Notes under the pieces: model-generated
The model's database searches: none
What the model saw: the letters and a program-made list of their open reading frames with translations, nothing else
Told to the model about the DNA's origin: nothing
Shown here: piece after piece, positions 15,527 through 25,678 of the stretch
How positions within the stretch are numbered: position 1 is the stretch's first letter
Layout of the letters: the number at the start of each line of letters is the position of its first letter
Translations under genes and position numbers: made by a program
From: Paenibacillus paridis
Lineage (GTDB): Bacteria > Bacillota > Bacilli > Paenibacillales > Paenibacillaceae
Direction of reading: 5' to 3'
Length of the DNA stretch: 64,000 nucleotides
Assembly: GCF_006345825.1 (NCBI RefSeq)
Contig: NZ_VCIX01000082.1
Coordinates: forward strand, 248,001 to 312,000

Positions 15527-18340
15527 CTATTCGTTCGGATAAGAAGGATTAATAACCGCTTGGCCGCGATGTGCCTGTCTTTCGGTCACCGCATTCGGAT
15601 CTAATACGCTGCGAAGCTGCTCGAAACTTAGCTCGCTTGCCGGCTTGAACTCCTCTGAGGCAGCATAGCTGCGCAGACTGTGAAGCAGTTGCCTAGCTTC
15701 CGGCTTATCCTGCTGGCCAATTAGATCGCTCGCGCATACGAGCAGGCTTCCGCTGCCTACTTTAGCTTCAAAGATCAAGCCGAGCTTATGATTACGCTCG
15801 AAGTTGTCAATAACCTGCACGATTGGGCGGAAATCAGCTGGCAAATCATCCAATACAAGCGAGTGCGAGTTCATCATAATCGGCCACCATTGCCAATTGC
15901 TATGGAACTCAGTCGGGAATGCCTGGAATGCGGGATGCTGCTCATCACATAGCAAGCCTAGCGTTCCCGGTGCAGGTGCCGCTTTATTTCCTTCGCAAAT
16001 GGATCTAAACATCGGGTAACACCAGAAATCCGAAGCGAAGGCCCCGTCAATATGGGAAGATAGCTGGTCCTGCTCGGCAATCAGCAGCACCCGTTCGCCG
16101 CGATCCAGCAAATCATGAACCTCCTGGTCGAGCCGCCGACGTACAGGAATGCCTTCATTTGCATTCGTATCGACTGCTTCCGGGTATACCCAAATGTCAT
16201 AATGATTCATGATCCCGCCCTCCTTCCATGCAAGCTGCAGCGTAAGCTTAGCTGGCGCCTTCACTTGGGACAACTTGATTTGAAGTGTTCCTATGGAAGC
16301 CAAAGCACCTTGCTGGGCATCTGCAGCGTCTGTCGTGCCAGCCTCAATTAGCTGATCGCCCTGAGTAAGCGACCACTCCAACTGAACGCCCGAGAGCTCG
16401 TTAGCACCGTAATTCGCCATTTCCAATTGCGCTTCGAATGTCTCATTCACGGTATACGTATATCGCGGAAAACGGGCAAGCAGCACGATGTCCGAGCAAA
16501 ACTCACGCCATTTCTCCGGTTCGATAAACCCTTTTGATTCCATGAACGCATCCAATACGCCCACCAATGCCGTCCCTTGACCAGGGAAATCCTGCAGATC
16601 GAGCAATTGAAACCCGCCGAAGCCCGGCGTGCGCAAAGCGGCCTCAATTTCTTCGCGGTAGCATATAACGGCAAGCTGCCCGGAGGCTTGAAAGAAATCA
16701 TCCGCTTGATCACTCATCCCCGCCTGCTCAAGCCTTTCACGGAAAATTTCAAAATTACGCGCATGCAGAACACCGACATATTTATCGATCTCGCCGAAGT
16801 TAGGGAATGATTGATATTGACCGACCTCATGGCTGATGATAGGCGCTTGGATATCCGGCAGATTATGCCTGTAGTCCGTGAGCGTTGATGGATAGCTTGC
16901 CTGCACATGTCCAAGCGGCAAGTCCGCATGCGAGAACGAAGCTCTAACGATGGACCCGGCATGTCCGGTCCGCATCGTCACCCAGAAATCAGACTCTTCC
17001 GTAAAGGAAGGCGCCCAGAAATAGTTGTTCGCTCCTTCGGCATATAAGCGTCTGCTGTCTCGTTCCCGGTACTCCTTCAGCAGTGCCAGCATCGCTTTGC
17101 GGCTCCCATGCAATTCGTTACCGAGCGTGAACAAAGCAAATGATGGGTGATTGCCATATGCTTCCAGAATTCGCAAGCCTTCCTCGCGCAAATACTTTGC
17201 CCTTGCTTCATCGTATTCCTCATCCTCTGGATCTTGGAAGGCTCCCCAATACGGCAGCTCCGGCTCGAAATAAACGCCGAGCAAATCCGCAGCCATAAAA
17301 CCCGCTTCTGGTGGACAACAGGTGTGGAAGCGGTAATGGTTAATGCCATACGCTTTCGCAATGGATAATACTTTAATCCACTCCTCCACGGTCATCGGCG
17401 AATAGCCCGTTATTGGAAAAGTTAAAGCGTCATGCTTGCCCCGCAAAAATACCTTCTTGCCGTTATTCGTAAACTGAGTGCCTTCTGTGCCAAATTGACG
17501 CAGGCCGAAGTTTACAGCTTGCTCATCCCGGTAGTTTTCTTTCCCGGAAATGGCCTCCAGGTTGATTCCCATGCGATAAAGCGCAGGAGTAAATTCGTCC
17601 CACAGCACGGCATCCTCGCCTATCCCGTAATCCCATTCGACCGTTTGAGAGCCTGGCTCTGAAGAGATATTCAGTATCCTCTTTGCATGCTTAGAAGCTG
17701 GGAGAGCTGTCCCCGCAGCATCCGACAACTCAAATGAAAGCCGGACATCGGCAACGCTTGAAGTTTCGTTAATCAACTGAAAAGAGAAACGCACCGACTT
17801 ATTCGCTACATCGGGATAGGCATTAATCCGTTCCACACGGATCAATTCTGCCGCCTGTATTTCGATTTTGCCCAGCAGTCCGTTCCAGTTCGTTTGCGTG
17901 TCGGGGGATGTCATATGCCCACCTTTAACCGGCAGGCTGCTATTATCAACCATTACCGTTAACGTATAAGTTCCCGGAGCCATCGCTCCCAATTCATAGA
18001 CATGAGGCGCGCTGACACTATTCTGAGTACCTTTCCATTCTTCGCCGATCCACACCTGCGTTATTCTTGTTCGTTCCATATACAGCCGAATAGGCTTGCC
18101 CGCCCAGGCTGGCTTAATTTCAATATCACGCTGGTACCAAGCATATCCAGTTAGCGGATACGTTTCGGTAAGATGGGCTACTTCCCTTGCAAGGTTGTAT
18201 TTCCCTTTTTTATTTTCTGCAGTCGTTCCCGGCAGTTGAATATTATCTTGCAGCTGCTCTTTATAATATTGCTTGTCGATCCCCTTCTTCGACTCATCTA
18301 GTTGAAATCTCCACGTTCCCGCAATGGACTCTATCATCAT
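15527..18340 (-). CDS. GH2-family beta-glycosidase
   Basis: 937 residues with the classic GH2 order: sugar-binding jelly roll (about 1-185), Ig-like sandwich (about 190-290), catalytic barrel (about 300-590), then extra C-terminal domains. KVFLRGKHDA replaces the usual nG-n motif region. FTLGNELHGS near residue 408 carries the acid/base Glu and ISHEVGQY near residue 505 a candidate nucleophile Glu. No signal peptide, so cytoplasmic action on imported oligosaccharides is likely. It is the last gene of the locus B operon, 36 nt after yesN. Specificity (galactosidase, glucuronidase or mannosidase) is not certain; the nearby GH42 favours galactosides. Confidence 0.85.
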   Translation of the reverse strand: MMIESIAGTWRFQLDESKKGIDKQYYKEQLQDNIQLPGTTAENKKGKYNLAREVAHLTETYPLTGYAWYQRDIEIKPAWAGKPIRLYMERTRITQVWIGEEWKGTQNSVSAPHVYELGAMAPGTYTLTVMVDNSSLPVKGGHMTSPDTQTNWNGLLGKIEIQAAELIRVERINAYPDVANKSVRFSFQLINETSSVADVRLSFELSDAAGTALPASKHAKRILNISSEPGSQTVEWDYGIGEDAVLWDEFTPALYRMGINLEAISGKENYRDEQAVNFGLRQFGTEGTQFTNNGKKVFLRGKHDALTFPITGYSPMTVEEWIKVLSIAKAYGINHYRFHTCCPPEAGFMAADLLGVYFEPELPYWGAFQDPEDEEYDEARAKYLREEGLRILEAYGNHPSFALFTLGNELHGSRKAMLALLKEYRERDSRRLYAEGANNYFWAPSFTEESDFWVTMRTGHAGSIVRASFSHADLPLGHVQASYPSTLTDYRHNLPDIQAPIISHEVGQYQSFPNFGEIDKYVGVLHARNFEIFRERLEQAGMSDQADDFFQASGQLAVICYREEIEAALRTPGFGGFQLLDLQDFPGQGTALVGVLDAFMESKGFIEPEKWREFCSDIVLLARFPRYTYTVNETFEAQLEMANYGANELSGVQLEWSLTQGDQLIEAGTTDAADAQQGALASIGTLQIKLSQVKAPAKLTLQLAWKEGGIMNHYDIWVYPEAVDTNANEGIPVRRRLDQEVHDLLDRGERVLLIAEQDQLSSHIDGAFASDFWCYPMFRSICEGNKAAPAPGTLGLLCDEQHPAFQAFPTEFHSNWQWWPIMMNSHSLVLDDLPADFRPIVQVIDNFERNHKLGLIFEAKVGSGSLLVCASDLIGQQDKPEARQLLHSLRSYAASEEFKPASELSFEQLRSVLDPNAVTERQAHRGQAVINPSYPNE

Positions 18341-18376
18341 TTCTATCCTAGCCTCCAGCTCTTGGCATAATCAGCC

Positions 18377-19975
18377 TTAATGGTAATCTCTATATTCTTG
18401 CGGCGTATAGCCCGTCGTCTTCTTGAACAAATAGGCAAAATAAGCTGCAGTCTGAAATCCGACCTGCTCAGACACCTCGTACACCTTGATGCTCGGATTG
18501 TTAAGCAGCTCTTTCGCTTTATTCATGCGCGTTTCCTGTAAAAAATCAGATATTGTTTTGCCCATCTCTTTTTTGAACAGCACACTCAAGTAACTTGCAT
18601 TCAGATGATGAATTTCAGCAATTTGCTTCACTGTGATATGTTCTTGGAAATGTGCCTCCAAATACTCGGAAACCTTGCCGATCAGATTATGCCTTTGGCT
18701 GGCTTCACCTTTCTTCTCGATAACCATATGGCGTTGAACGTATTCGATCACGACTTCACGAATTTGCGCCTCGCTTCTGCAATCGATCAGCTTCTGCCAC
18801 ATCTCCAAATTCATTTCCCCGCCCAGCTCTTTATTCCAAGTCTGCTTGCGAGCCAGTTCACTGAGCAATGCCATGCCAAACGCCTGTATATACGTAAATG
18901 GCATGGAAGGCTGAGGAAGCAGCATATCAAACACATTATTAACGTAGTCAACAACCTTATGAGCATCGGCAGCATCTTCTGTCAGCTGTATAATCTCGGG
19001 TATAATCTCTTCACGCAGACGAAATTGTTGGAATTCCGATTCATCCAGCCGATCATAGTGCAGAATTTGCCCGCTCTCCATCAAGCGGAATCTCGCCATC
19101 ATGAATTTAACTTCCTTATAAAGCGTTGGTACATCCTCCCAGTCGGTACATACTCTGCTATTGCCAATCGTAACCGTTGAGCCGTACTGCTCCTGCATGA
19201 CAGTTTGGATGAAAGCAAGCTGTTTTTCAATTGATGCGCGTTCAAGCGGAGTTAAATTAATGTGCAAGGCCACGATTTCGTCGGTGACAGTCTTTGCGAC
19301 ATACACATGATCAAAATCGCTTAAGCCGATATGAACCGTTCTCAAAAATCCGTTGCTGATCACAACCCGCTCTCTTGCGTCCTGCACCGAGGAATGAAAG
19401 TGATCATAGCCCAAAACGATTAATCCAATTTCTTGATTGCTTGCAGGAAGCTCCAGCAAGCTGCCCCATGAATGCAGCATTTGGGCATGAATGCCTGCCT
19501 CCCCAATAACATCGGATACGAACCGTTCTCTGACGATATCGAGGCTGCCGGATACTTTCTGCTGCAGCTCCTGCGCTTGATTCTCAATTTGCTTTAACTT
19601 GGTTAATGTCTTGCGGAACCCGGTAAGCTTGCTCTCTACCTCTTCCACTTTAATCGGCTTCAACACATACGCTTGCGCCCCCACGTTCATCGCTTCCTGT
19701 ACAAATTCGAATTCGTTGTAGCCGCTGATCATCAGCACTTGAAGCTGTGCCTGGATCGCTTTAGCCTCTGCAACAAGCTCAATTCCTGTCATAACAGGCA
19801 TGGATACATCGGATATCAACACATCAATAGAAGTATTCCGCAATAGGTCGAGCGCTTCTTGACCGGACTCTGCGGCGAAAGGCATTTCATAGCCTAGCTC
19901 CTGCCACTTGATATAGCGCACCAGCCCCTGAATTTGGGTAGGCTCATCATCCACAATCAACGCTTGTAACAACAT
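18377..19975 (-). CDS. YesN-type response regulator with AraC DNA-binding domain
   Basis: 532 residues: receiver with Asp56 (LISDVSM), a middle region of about 300 residues, and a C-terminal AraC domain with two helix-turn-helix motifs (VKQIAEIHHLNASYLSVLFK; VSEQVGFQTAAYFAYLFKKT). The stop codon of the kinase and the ATG share one base (TAATG), so translation is coupled. It probably controls the locus B importer and GH2 gene. No repeated binding site could be defined because only one promoter is available. Confidence 0.92.
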   Translation of the reverse strand: MLLQALIVDDEPTQIQGLVRYIKWQELGYEMPFAAESGQEALDLLRNTSIDVLISDVSMPVMTGIELVAEAKAIQAQLQVLMISGYNEFEFVQEAMNVGAQAYVLKPIKVEEVESKLTGFRKTLTKLKQIENQAQELQQKVSGSLDIVRERFVSDVIGEAGIHAQMLHSWGSLLELPASNQEIGLIVLGYDHFHSSVQDARERVVISNGFLRTVHIGLSDFDHVYVAKTVTDEIVALHINLTPLERASIEKQLAFIQTVMQEQYGSTVTIGNSRVCTDWEDVPTLYKEVKFMMARFRLMESGQILHYDRLDESEFQQFRLREEIIPEIIQLTEDAADAHKVVDYVNNVFDMLLPQPSMPFTYIQAFGMALLSELARKQTWNKELGGEMNLEMWQKLIDCRSEAQIREVVIEYVQRHMVIEKKGEASQRHNLIGKVSEYLEAHFQEHITVKQIAEIHHLNASYLSVLFKKEMGKTISDFLQETRMNKAKELLNNPSIKVYEVSEQVGFQTAAYFAYLFKKTTGYTPQEYRDYH

Positions 19976-21762
19976 TACATCACCTTCCTAATCTGCGGCT
20001 TATGAACGCTTGCCGGTATGATAATCGTTGCCGCCGTCCATTCGTTCTCTTTGCTGTCGATGGAAAATTCATGCTTGTTCTCAAAATAGAGCTGGAGCCG
20101 CTCGCGAATATTAGCCGTACCGTATCCGTTTCCGTTCCCCGCCTGCTTTCCTAATTGAATCTGTTCCAGCATCTCTCTAGAGATGCCTATTCCGTTATCG
20201 AACACCTCGAATCGAATGTTGTCTTGTTCGAGCTGCGCCGAAATTCGGATAACGCCGCCCTTCTTCCCTGTAATGTTGCCATGCAAATAACAATTTTCCA
20301 CAATAGGCTGTAATAACAGCTTGATCGTATAAAGCTCCAGCAGCTCTTGCTCGATATGCCACTCGATGGTCACCCTTCCCGGATAACGCATTTCTTGAAT
20401 GTCCAAATAAGCTTTCACATGATCAAGCTCGCCCTTTATTTGTATAACATTAATTTTATTGTCCAGCGCCAGACGGTAAAAGGCGGTCAAGGCGTCTATA
20501 GTGCGCAGCTGATTTTCGTCTTGAAGATCCAGCGCACGCCACCTTAGCAAACTTAACGAATTGTATATAAAATGCGGATTGATTTGAGCCTGCAGAGCTT
20601 TGAATGATTGCTCGCGTTCCTTGAGCTTCGCTTGCGTAATGTCTTCAACGAGCATACCCAGACGGCCAGACATCGAATTAAACAAAATTTCCAAATCGCC
20701 GAGCTCATCTTTAGCCGTATTGCGAATACTGACATCGAATTGTCCTTGACTGACATCGTACATGCGCGTGCCAAGCTTACGAATCCGCCATACGACATTT
20801 TTCAGCACCGTCATGATCAAAAAAGTCGAACAAAGCAGAAATAAAAAAATAACAGCAATGATGCCGTATAAAATCGTCTTGGACTGGCGCTCAAGCTGAT
20901 CCATCTGGATCAGCGCGGCCACATGCCAGTTCGAATCAATCGGCCTGACCATAAGCAGATTGCCACCCACCATTACGCCGTCAGATAAGCTCGCTTCATT
21001 CCAGTGATTGTTCAGCGTTGTCGATTGAATCTTTAATCCGATTTTTTCTGGATCGGAGGAAACGATGATCGTGCCGTAATTGTCAATAATCGATAATTCA
21101 CCCGAACCGCTGAACGGCTGATTAAAAAGGTTGCCGAAGACCGACTTATAGTCTAGCAGCATATAAATAATGCCCTGCATATTGCCGGCAGGACTCATCA
21201 CTTTATGAGAGATTACAAGCTTATCCTTGTTTACATTGCTCCATATTAACGAGCTTGAAGCCTCGGCCGTTTGGGTGAACCAATCCGTTTCATTCAAGCC
21301 AGGCTGTAACATACGCCCTTCCGGCTTCCAAAGTAATCGTCCATCCTGCACAAGCGTCGGATTCGTGTGATAAATTCGAAAATCGTCGATACCCGGTAAA
21401 TATTTACTCGTGAATACGAATGAACGGTCCACATACTCGACTGTGTTCAACTGCTCGAACATATCCGAATAATCGCGGCTTAATCGCGAGATTAGTTCCC
21501 CGTCCGTTGCCGTCCGCGTGGCAAGCACATCGTAGCTCTGCTTGCGAAAGTCTATATTTTGAACAGTTTGGCGCATCGCTTCATTAATCGTAACCAAATA
21601 ATTCGCTCTGAAGCTTTCAAGCGCAAGATAACCCGCTCCAATGCCTAAAAAGATCGTGGGAATAAAAATAATCGCTCCATAAAGAATTAATATTTTTGTA
21701 CGCAGATTCATTTTCTGGGTGTACCTGATAACGATTCGTTCAAGGCTGCGGCGAAATTGCAT
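19975..21762 (-). CDS. YesM-type sensor histidine kinase
   Basis: 595 residues from the ATG at 21762, which has GGAGG 6 nt upstream; an open extension to 21843 would run through the terminator hairpin and is unlikely. Two membrane segments bracket an extracellular sensor, followed by HAMP, QINPHFIYNSL (phosphorylated His near residue 396), an N box with VENCYLHGN and a G box with GYGTANIRER. It is the partner of the overlapping regulator gene. The hairpin at 21811-21838 probably keeps its expression below that of the binding protein. Confidence 0.92.
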   Translation of the reverse strand: MQFRRSLERIVIRYTQKMNLRTKILILYGAIIFIPTIFLGIGAGYLALESFRANYLVTINEAMRQTVQNIDFRKQSYDVLATRTATDGELISRLSRDYSDMFEQLNTVEYVDRSFVFTSKYLPGIDDFRIYHTNPTLVQDGRLLWKPEGRMLQPGLNETDWFTQTAEASSSLIWSNVNKDKLVISHKVMSPAGNMQGIIYMLLDYKSVFGNLFNQPFSGSGELSIIDNYGTIIVSSDPEKIGLKIQSTTLNNHWNEASLSDGVMVGGNLLMVRPIDSNWHVAALIQMDQLERQSKTILYGIIAVIFLFLLCSTFLIMTVLKNVVWRIRKLGTRMYDVSQGQFDVSIRNTAKDELGDLEILFNSMSGRLGMLVEDITQAKLKEREQSFKALQAQINPHFIYNSLSLLRWRALDLQDENQLRTIDALTAFYRLALDNKINVIQIKGELDHVKAYLDIQEMRYPGRVTIEWHIEQELLELYTIKLLLQPIVENCYLHGNITGKKGGVIRISAQLEQDNIRFEVFDNGIGISREMLEQIQLGKQAGNGNGYGTANIRERLQLYFENKHEFSIDSKENEWTAATIIIPASVHKPQIRKVM

Positions 21763-21810
21763 CATATCCCTCCTTTCCGTATTGTAATCGTATTCGTAAC
21801 AATGGAAAAG

Positions 21811-21838
21811 GGAGCAACCTCCTAGAAGGGGTTGCTCC
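21811..21838 (-). terminator. Intercistronic hairpin between the binding-protein gene and yesM
   Basis: GGAGCAACC (21811-21819) pairs perfectly with GGTTGCTCC (21830-21838); on the minus strand CTTTTCC follows. It lies 14 bp past the binding-protein stop codon, so it is probably a partial terminator that lowers read-through into yesM/yesN. Confidence 0.6.
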
Positions 21839-21852
21839 ACCATCGTTTACAG

Positions 21853-23553
21853 CTAGCCTTGCTCTTTCAACAACACTTCATATTGCTCCTGCCATTCTTG
21901 CTTAACTTCAGTCCAGTGTCCACGTTTCTCAAGGGCATCACGGAACGCCTGCCATGTTGCTTCGAACTGCTCGTCGCTTTTGGACATGATGAATTTAGCT
22001 CTATACTCTTTGCGAATGTTTTCGAGCTCAGGCAAGTATTTCTCTAGCAGTCCGCCTCCCTTCGCTTTAACCAAGTCATGGGTTTGCGTGCTGCGCACGG
22101 CTCCCATTTGACCAACCGTTTCCGTCATTTTCGACGTTTTGTCGTTTCCGACTTTATCTCCTTCACCGTAATTCCACCATGGATACCAGTCATTATTGTA
22201 GGAAGAAATCATATACAGCTCTGGCGTTACTTTCGCTTTCTGTGCAGGCTCGCCGGAATTACGCGCTTTATCATATTCTGCATCAATATATTTCCATCGT
22301 CCTAGCGGCTGATCGACCCAGCCCCAGAACGTTCCTTCTGGTCCTTCGTTAACGACTTGCTGCTGATCCGCTTTAGGCTGAAGCGTGTAATCAAGGAACT
22401 TTAGAGCCGCCTCTAGATTTTTGGAATCTTTGCTAAGGTAGACGTCATATCCTGGATACGGGTTGATGACAGTGTTCGCTCCAAGCGCCTCAACGCCATC
22501 TACCTTAGGGAATGGAACGACCTCATAGAACCAGCCTGGCTCAGTCGGACCGTCCAGCGTCTCCCAGATTGAATTATCTACGTTAAAGAAGGAGCCTACG
22601 TTCATCGCTACGCGTCCAGCTTTGTTTTTCTCTTTGTAGCGTTCCTTTTTATCGGTTACAACCTCTGGGTCCACCAGATTGGAACGATACATTTTGTTGA
22701 TCCATTGGTAAGCCGCTTTATACTGTGGGTCGTCATACAAGAGGACAAGTTCGTCACCCTTCTTCTCGACCGGGATAATACCGCCTCCTGTCGTTACGCC
22801 AAATGCGCTCAAAATCGCATTTTCATCATTCCAGCCAGCCGTATCGTTAGGATCCATTAAGAAGCTAAGCGGAATCAGCGGCTTGCCTGACGCGTCTTTT
22901 TGCTCAGCGGCTTTTTTCAAGTATGCTTCAACGCCTTCAATCGTAGCCAAATCCGCTTTGGTCATTCCGGCTTTCTCCAGAACGTCCGTACGAACAAGCC
23001 ATGTTTGCGACGCCCAGCCCGGCCATGGATTGTCAGGGTTTTGGTCGAACCAGGTTGGAATGGACCATATATGCCCGTCCGCATCCTTCATTTGGTCCAA
23101 ATATAGCTTAGGAATCGCTGCAAGGTTAGGATATTTATCAGGCATATCGAAATATTGCTCGACTGACAAAATTTTATTGGAGCGAATCATCGCTGCTTTT
23201 ACAATTTCACTGCGACCGAAAACAGCTGCATCCTCGAAGCCGCCGGTATTTAGCTTCAAGTTAAGCGCCGTTACGGCGTCACCTTGAGTAGCTTCAAGCA
23301 CAACCTCAATGCCCGGCTCCGCTTCCTTCCATTTTTTTTGGACAAGGCTATCATTATTAACCGTTGCCGACCAGCCCAACCATAGATTGAATTTCTGTGA
23401 GCCTTTTGTCGTTTCCGTTCCGCCTTGCGCCGCATTCGTGCTTTTTGGTTCGTTCTTAGGTGTGTTTGAGCCTGAACATCCTGCGACCACAGAAAGCAAT
23501 ACGACCGCGGACATGGCCATTAAACCGGTCTTCTTTACCCATTTGCTCTGCAT
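21853..23553 (-). CDS. Extracellular sugar-binding lipoprotein (LipO/YtcQ-like)
   Basis: 566 residues from the ATG at 23553, preceded by GGGGAG; an extension to 23580 lacks a ribosome binding site. The lipobox VVAGC places the lipidated Cys at residue 26. The long form, with WLGWSATVNNDSLVQKKWKE near the start and aromatic-rich blocks (PDNPWPGWASQTWLVRTDVL), matches the large binding proteins that pair with LplB/LplC permeases. It delivers an oligosaccharide to the permeases encoded just upstream. The ligand is unknown; GH2 and GH42 in the locus suggest beta-galactosides. Confidence 0.92.
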   Translation of the reverse strand: MQSKWVKKTGLMAMSAVVLLSVVAGCSGSNTPKNEPKSTNAAQGGTETTKGSQKFNLWLGWSATVNNDSLVQKKWKEAEPGIEVVLEATQGDAVTALNLKLNTGGFEDAAVFGRSEIVKAAMIRSNKILSVEQYFDMPDKYPNLAAIPKLYLDQMKDADGHIWSIPTWFDQNPDNPWPGWASQTWLVRTDVLEKAGMTKADLATIEGVEAYLKKAAEQKDASGKPLIPLSFLMDPNDTAGWNDENAILSAFGVTTGGGIIPVEKKGDELVLLYDDPQYKAAYQWINKMYRSNLVDPEVVTDKKERYKEKNKAGRVAMNVGSFFNVDNSIWETLDGPTEPGWFYEVVPFPKVDGVEALGANTVINPYPGYDVYLSKDSKNLEAALKFLDYTLQPKADQQQVVNEGPEGTFWGWVDQPLGRWKYIDAEYDKARNSGEPAQKAKVTPELYMISSYNNDWYPWWNYGEGDKVGNDKTSKMTETVGQMGAVRSTQTHDLVKAKGGGLLEKYLPELENIRKEYRAKFIMSKSDEQFEATWQAFRDALEKRGHWTEVKQEWQEQYEVLLKEQG

Positions 23554-23625
23554 GCTTATTTCTCCCCTTTTCACTTGCATAATTAACGGTATGTGATGAA
23601 GCCCAATACCCTAAAGTAGCCGCTC

Positions 23626-24522
23626 CTATCCTTTGACGGAGCCGATCAATACACCCTTCACGAAATACTTCTGAAGGAAAGGATAAACACATAGAATCGG
23701 AATCGCGCTGACCATTACCGTCGCCATTTTGACCGACATAAGCGTCACGTTCTGCATTTGCGTTCCTCTTGCGAGTGCTTCCTGATTTGAGTTCGAGCCC
23801 AAGATGGCCGACATATCCTGCGCCGATAATAACTGCTGTAAAAACGTTTGTACCGGAATCAGATCTTGCTTGGTCACATAGAACGCTCCAGCGAACCAGT
23901 CGTTCCAATGGCCAACGGCAGTGAACAATCCGATTGCTGCAAGCATCGGCTTCGATAGCGGGACGATGATTTGCAGCAATACGCGGAATGGCCCTGCGCC
24001 ATCTAGCTCCGCCGACTCAACAAGTGCCTCTGGAATACCTTGAATGAACTTCAGCATGACAAACATATTCCAGGCAGAGAACATACCCGGTATGATATAA
24101 ACCAAGAAATTGTTTATAAGACCCAAATTATAGAGCTGAATATAGAGGGGGACAAGTCCGCCGCTGAAGAGCATCGTGAGCAAAATATAGCTCAGAATCG
24201 ATTTGCGGAATGGCACCTTCGTGTAAGATAAACCGAATGCCACCATCAGTGTGACCATAAGGCCAGCTATCGTACCTGCAATGGTACGAAGGATCGTAAT
24301 GAGATAAGCATGCTGGATCACTTCGTTGCCAAGCACGATTTCATAGTTGATTAGTGTAAATGCCCTTGGCAACAAATATACGCCGCCCTTCGCTGCGTCG
24401 GTGCCTTCATTCAGCGAGATCGCCAGCATATACGCGAATGGATAGAGCACGGATAAACATAGCAGAAGCATAAGAACAATAAGAATGATTTGGGAAATGA
24501 TCTCTCCAGATGTACGTTTCAT
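23626..24522 (-). CDS. ABC importer permease, LplC/YtcP-like
   Basis: 298 residues with six membrane helices. The EAA loop is LVESAELDGAGPFRVLLQIIVPLSKP and the end is GVLIGSVKG, as in LplC proteins. It starts 3 nt after the LplB-like gene and is followed by the binding-protein gene after 72 nt. It forms half of the membrane channel. Confidence 0.93.
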   Translation of the reverse strand: MKRTSGEIISQIILIVLMLLLCLSVLYPFAYMLAISLNEGTDAAKGGVYLLPRAFTLINYEIVLGNEVIQHAYLITILRTIAGTIAGLMVTLMVAFGLSYTKVPFRKSILSYILLTMLFSGGLVPLYIQLYNLGLINNFLVYIIPGMFSAWNMFVMLKFIQGIPEALVESAELDGAGPFRVLLQIIVPLSKPMLAAIGLFTAVGHWNDWFAGAFYVTKQDLIPVQTFLQQLLSAQDMSAILGSNSNQEALARGTQMQNVTLMSVKMATVMVSAIPILCVYPFLQKYFVKGVLIGSVKG

Positions 24523-24525
24523 CGA

Positions 24526-25419
24526 TTACCATAACCCCTCGCCATTCAATTTTCTAGATATCTGATTCGTGAGCACGACTAGAATAAGACCGATAACGGA
24601 TGACAGGAGACCGATTGCAGTGGCCATTCCGAAATACCCCTGTTGAAGGCCGGTTCGAAGCACATACGTATCGAGAACGTCCGCCACCTGCATGTTCGCC
24701 GGATTCAAGAGCGGATAAATCTGATCCATGCCCACGGTAATCAAACTTGGAATGCTAAGAATGAGAACGATTGAAACCGTCGGGATCATGCCTGGCAGCG
24801 TAACATGCCGGATTTGCGCCCACTTCCCGGCGCCTTCCACCTTGGCTGCTTCATACTGCTGAGGATCAATAGCTGTAATGGCTGCGAGATAAAGAATCGT
24901 ATTCCAGCCTACTTCCTTCCACAATCCACTGGAGACGATCATCGGTCTGAACCAGCTCTCCGAGCCTAGGAAGAAGATCGGCTCTCCGCCCATTTTTGTA
25001 ATCAAATCATTCGCCAAGCCGCCGTCTAACGTAAGAAATGATTGCAAAATATAAGCGACAACAATCCATGAGAAGAAATGAGGCAGGTAGCTGACCGATT
25101 GAACGAATCTTTTGAAGCCTGCACTCACCAATTCATTAATCATAATGGCCAATATAATTGGAGCCGGAAATCCGAATACAAATTTTAATACCGAGATGAA
25201 CAATGTGTTTTTGACAACGATCCAAAACTGAGGCTCTTGCAGAAACGTGAAGTTTTGCAATCCAACCCAAGCGCTGTCCCATATGGAGGACCCGATCTGA
25301 AAATCGCGGAATGCGATTTGAATGCCCGCCATAGGAACATAATTAAATAGAAACAAAAGCAAAACTGCCGGTAAAATCATGACATATTGCCAACGATATT
25401 TGTATAGTTGTGCTAACAT
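24526..25419 (-). CDS. ABC importer permease, LplB-like
   Basis: 297 residues, six membrane helices, with FLFNYVPMAGIQIAFRDF near residue 24 typical of LplB proteins and the EAA loop YEAAKVEGAGKWAQIRHVTLPG. AAGGAGGG precedes the ATG. It is the first gene of the locus B operon (permeases, binding protein, YesM, YesN, GH2). A possible -10 (TACAAT on the minus strand, about 35 nt upstream) has no recognisable -35, which would fit activator-dependent transcription. Confidence 0.93.
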   Translation of the reverse strand: MLAQLYKYRWQYVMILPAVLLLFLFNYVPMAGIQIAFRDFQIGSSIWDSAWVGLQNFTFLQEPQFWIVVKNTLFISVLKFVFGFPAPIILAIMINELVSAGFKRFVQSVSYLPHFFSWIVVAYILQSFLTLDGGLANDLITKMGGEPIFFLGSESWFRPMIVSSGLWKEVGWNTILYLAAITAIDPQQYEAAKVEGAGKWAQIRHVTLPGMIPTVSIVLILSIPSLITVGMDQIYPLLNPANMQVADVLDTYVLRTGLQQGYFGMATAIGLLSSVIGLILVVLTNQISRKLNGEGLW

Positions 25420-25524
25420 GATGTCGCATCCCTCCTTCTGTTATACATTGTAAGGGGTTTCAAATTGGTACACCATATAACGTTGATTGGATTTTCATCG
25501 TAATGATTTGCTCTTTGTACGATA

Positions 25525-25552
25525 ACAAAAAAATAAGCGGCCATGAGGTCGC
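25525..25552 (-). terminator. Terminator of the AraC regulator gene
   Basis: GCGACC and GGCCGC (25552-25547 with 25542-25537) form a short stem with one mismatch, followed on the minus strand by TTATTTTTTTG. It stops transcription from the AraC gene before the importer operon. Confidence 0.55.
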
Positions 25553-25678
25553 CTGTTAATATCTTCGTTTTTTTCTTGAGAATGCTTATTGTTACCTTAT
25601 CCATTTGGAGAAAAAGGACCGCTTGCTGCGTTTATTCTACACCTTTATTCACCAAAACGAGCACGGAGAGTACAAATG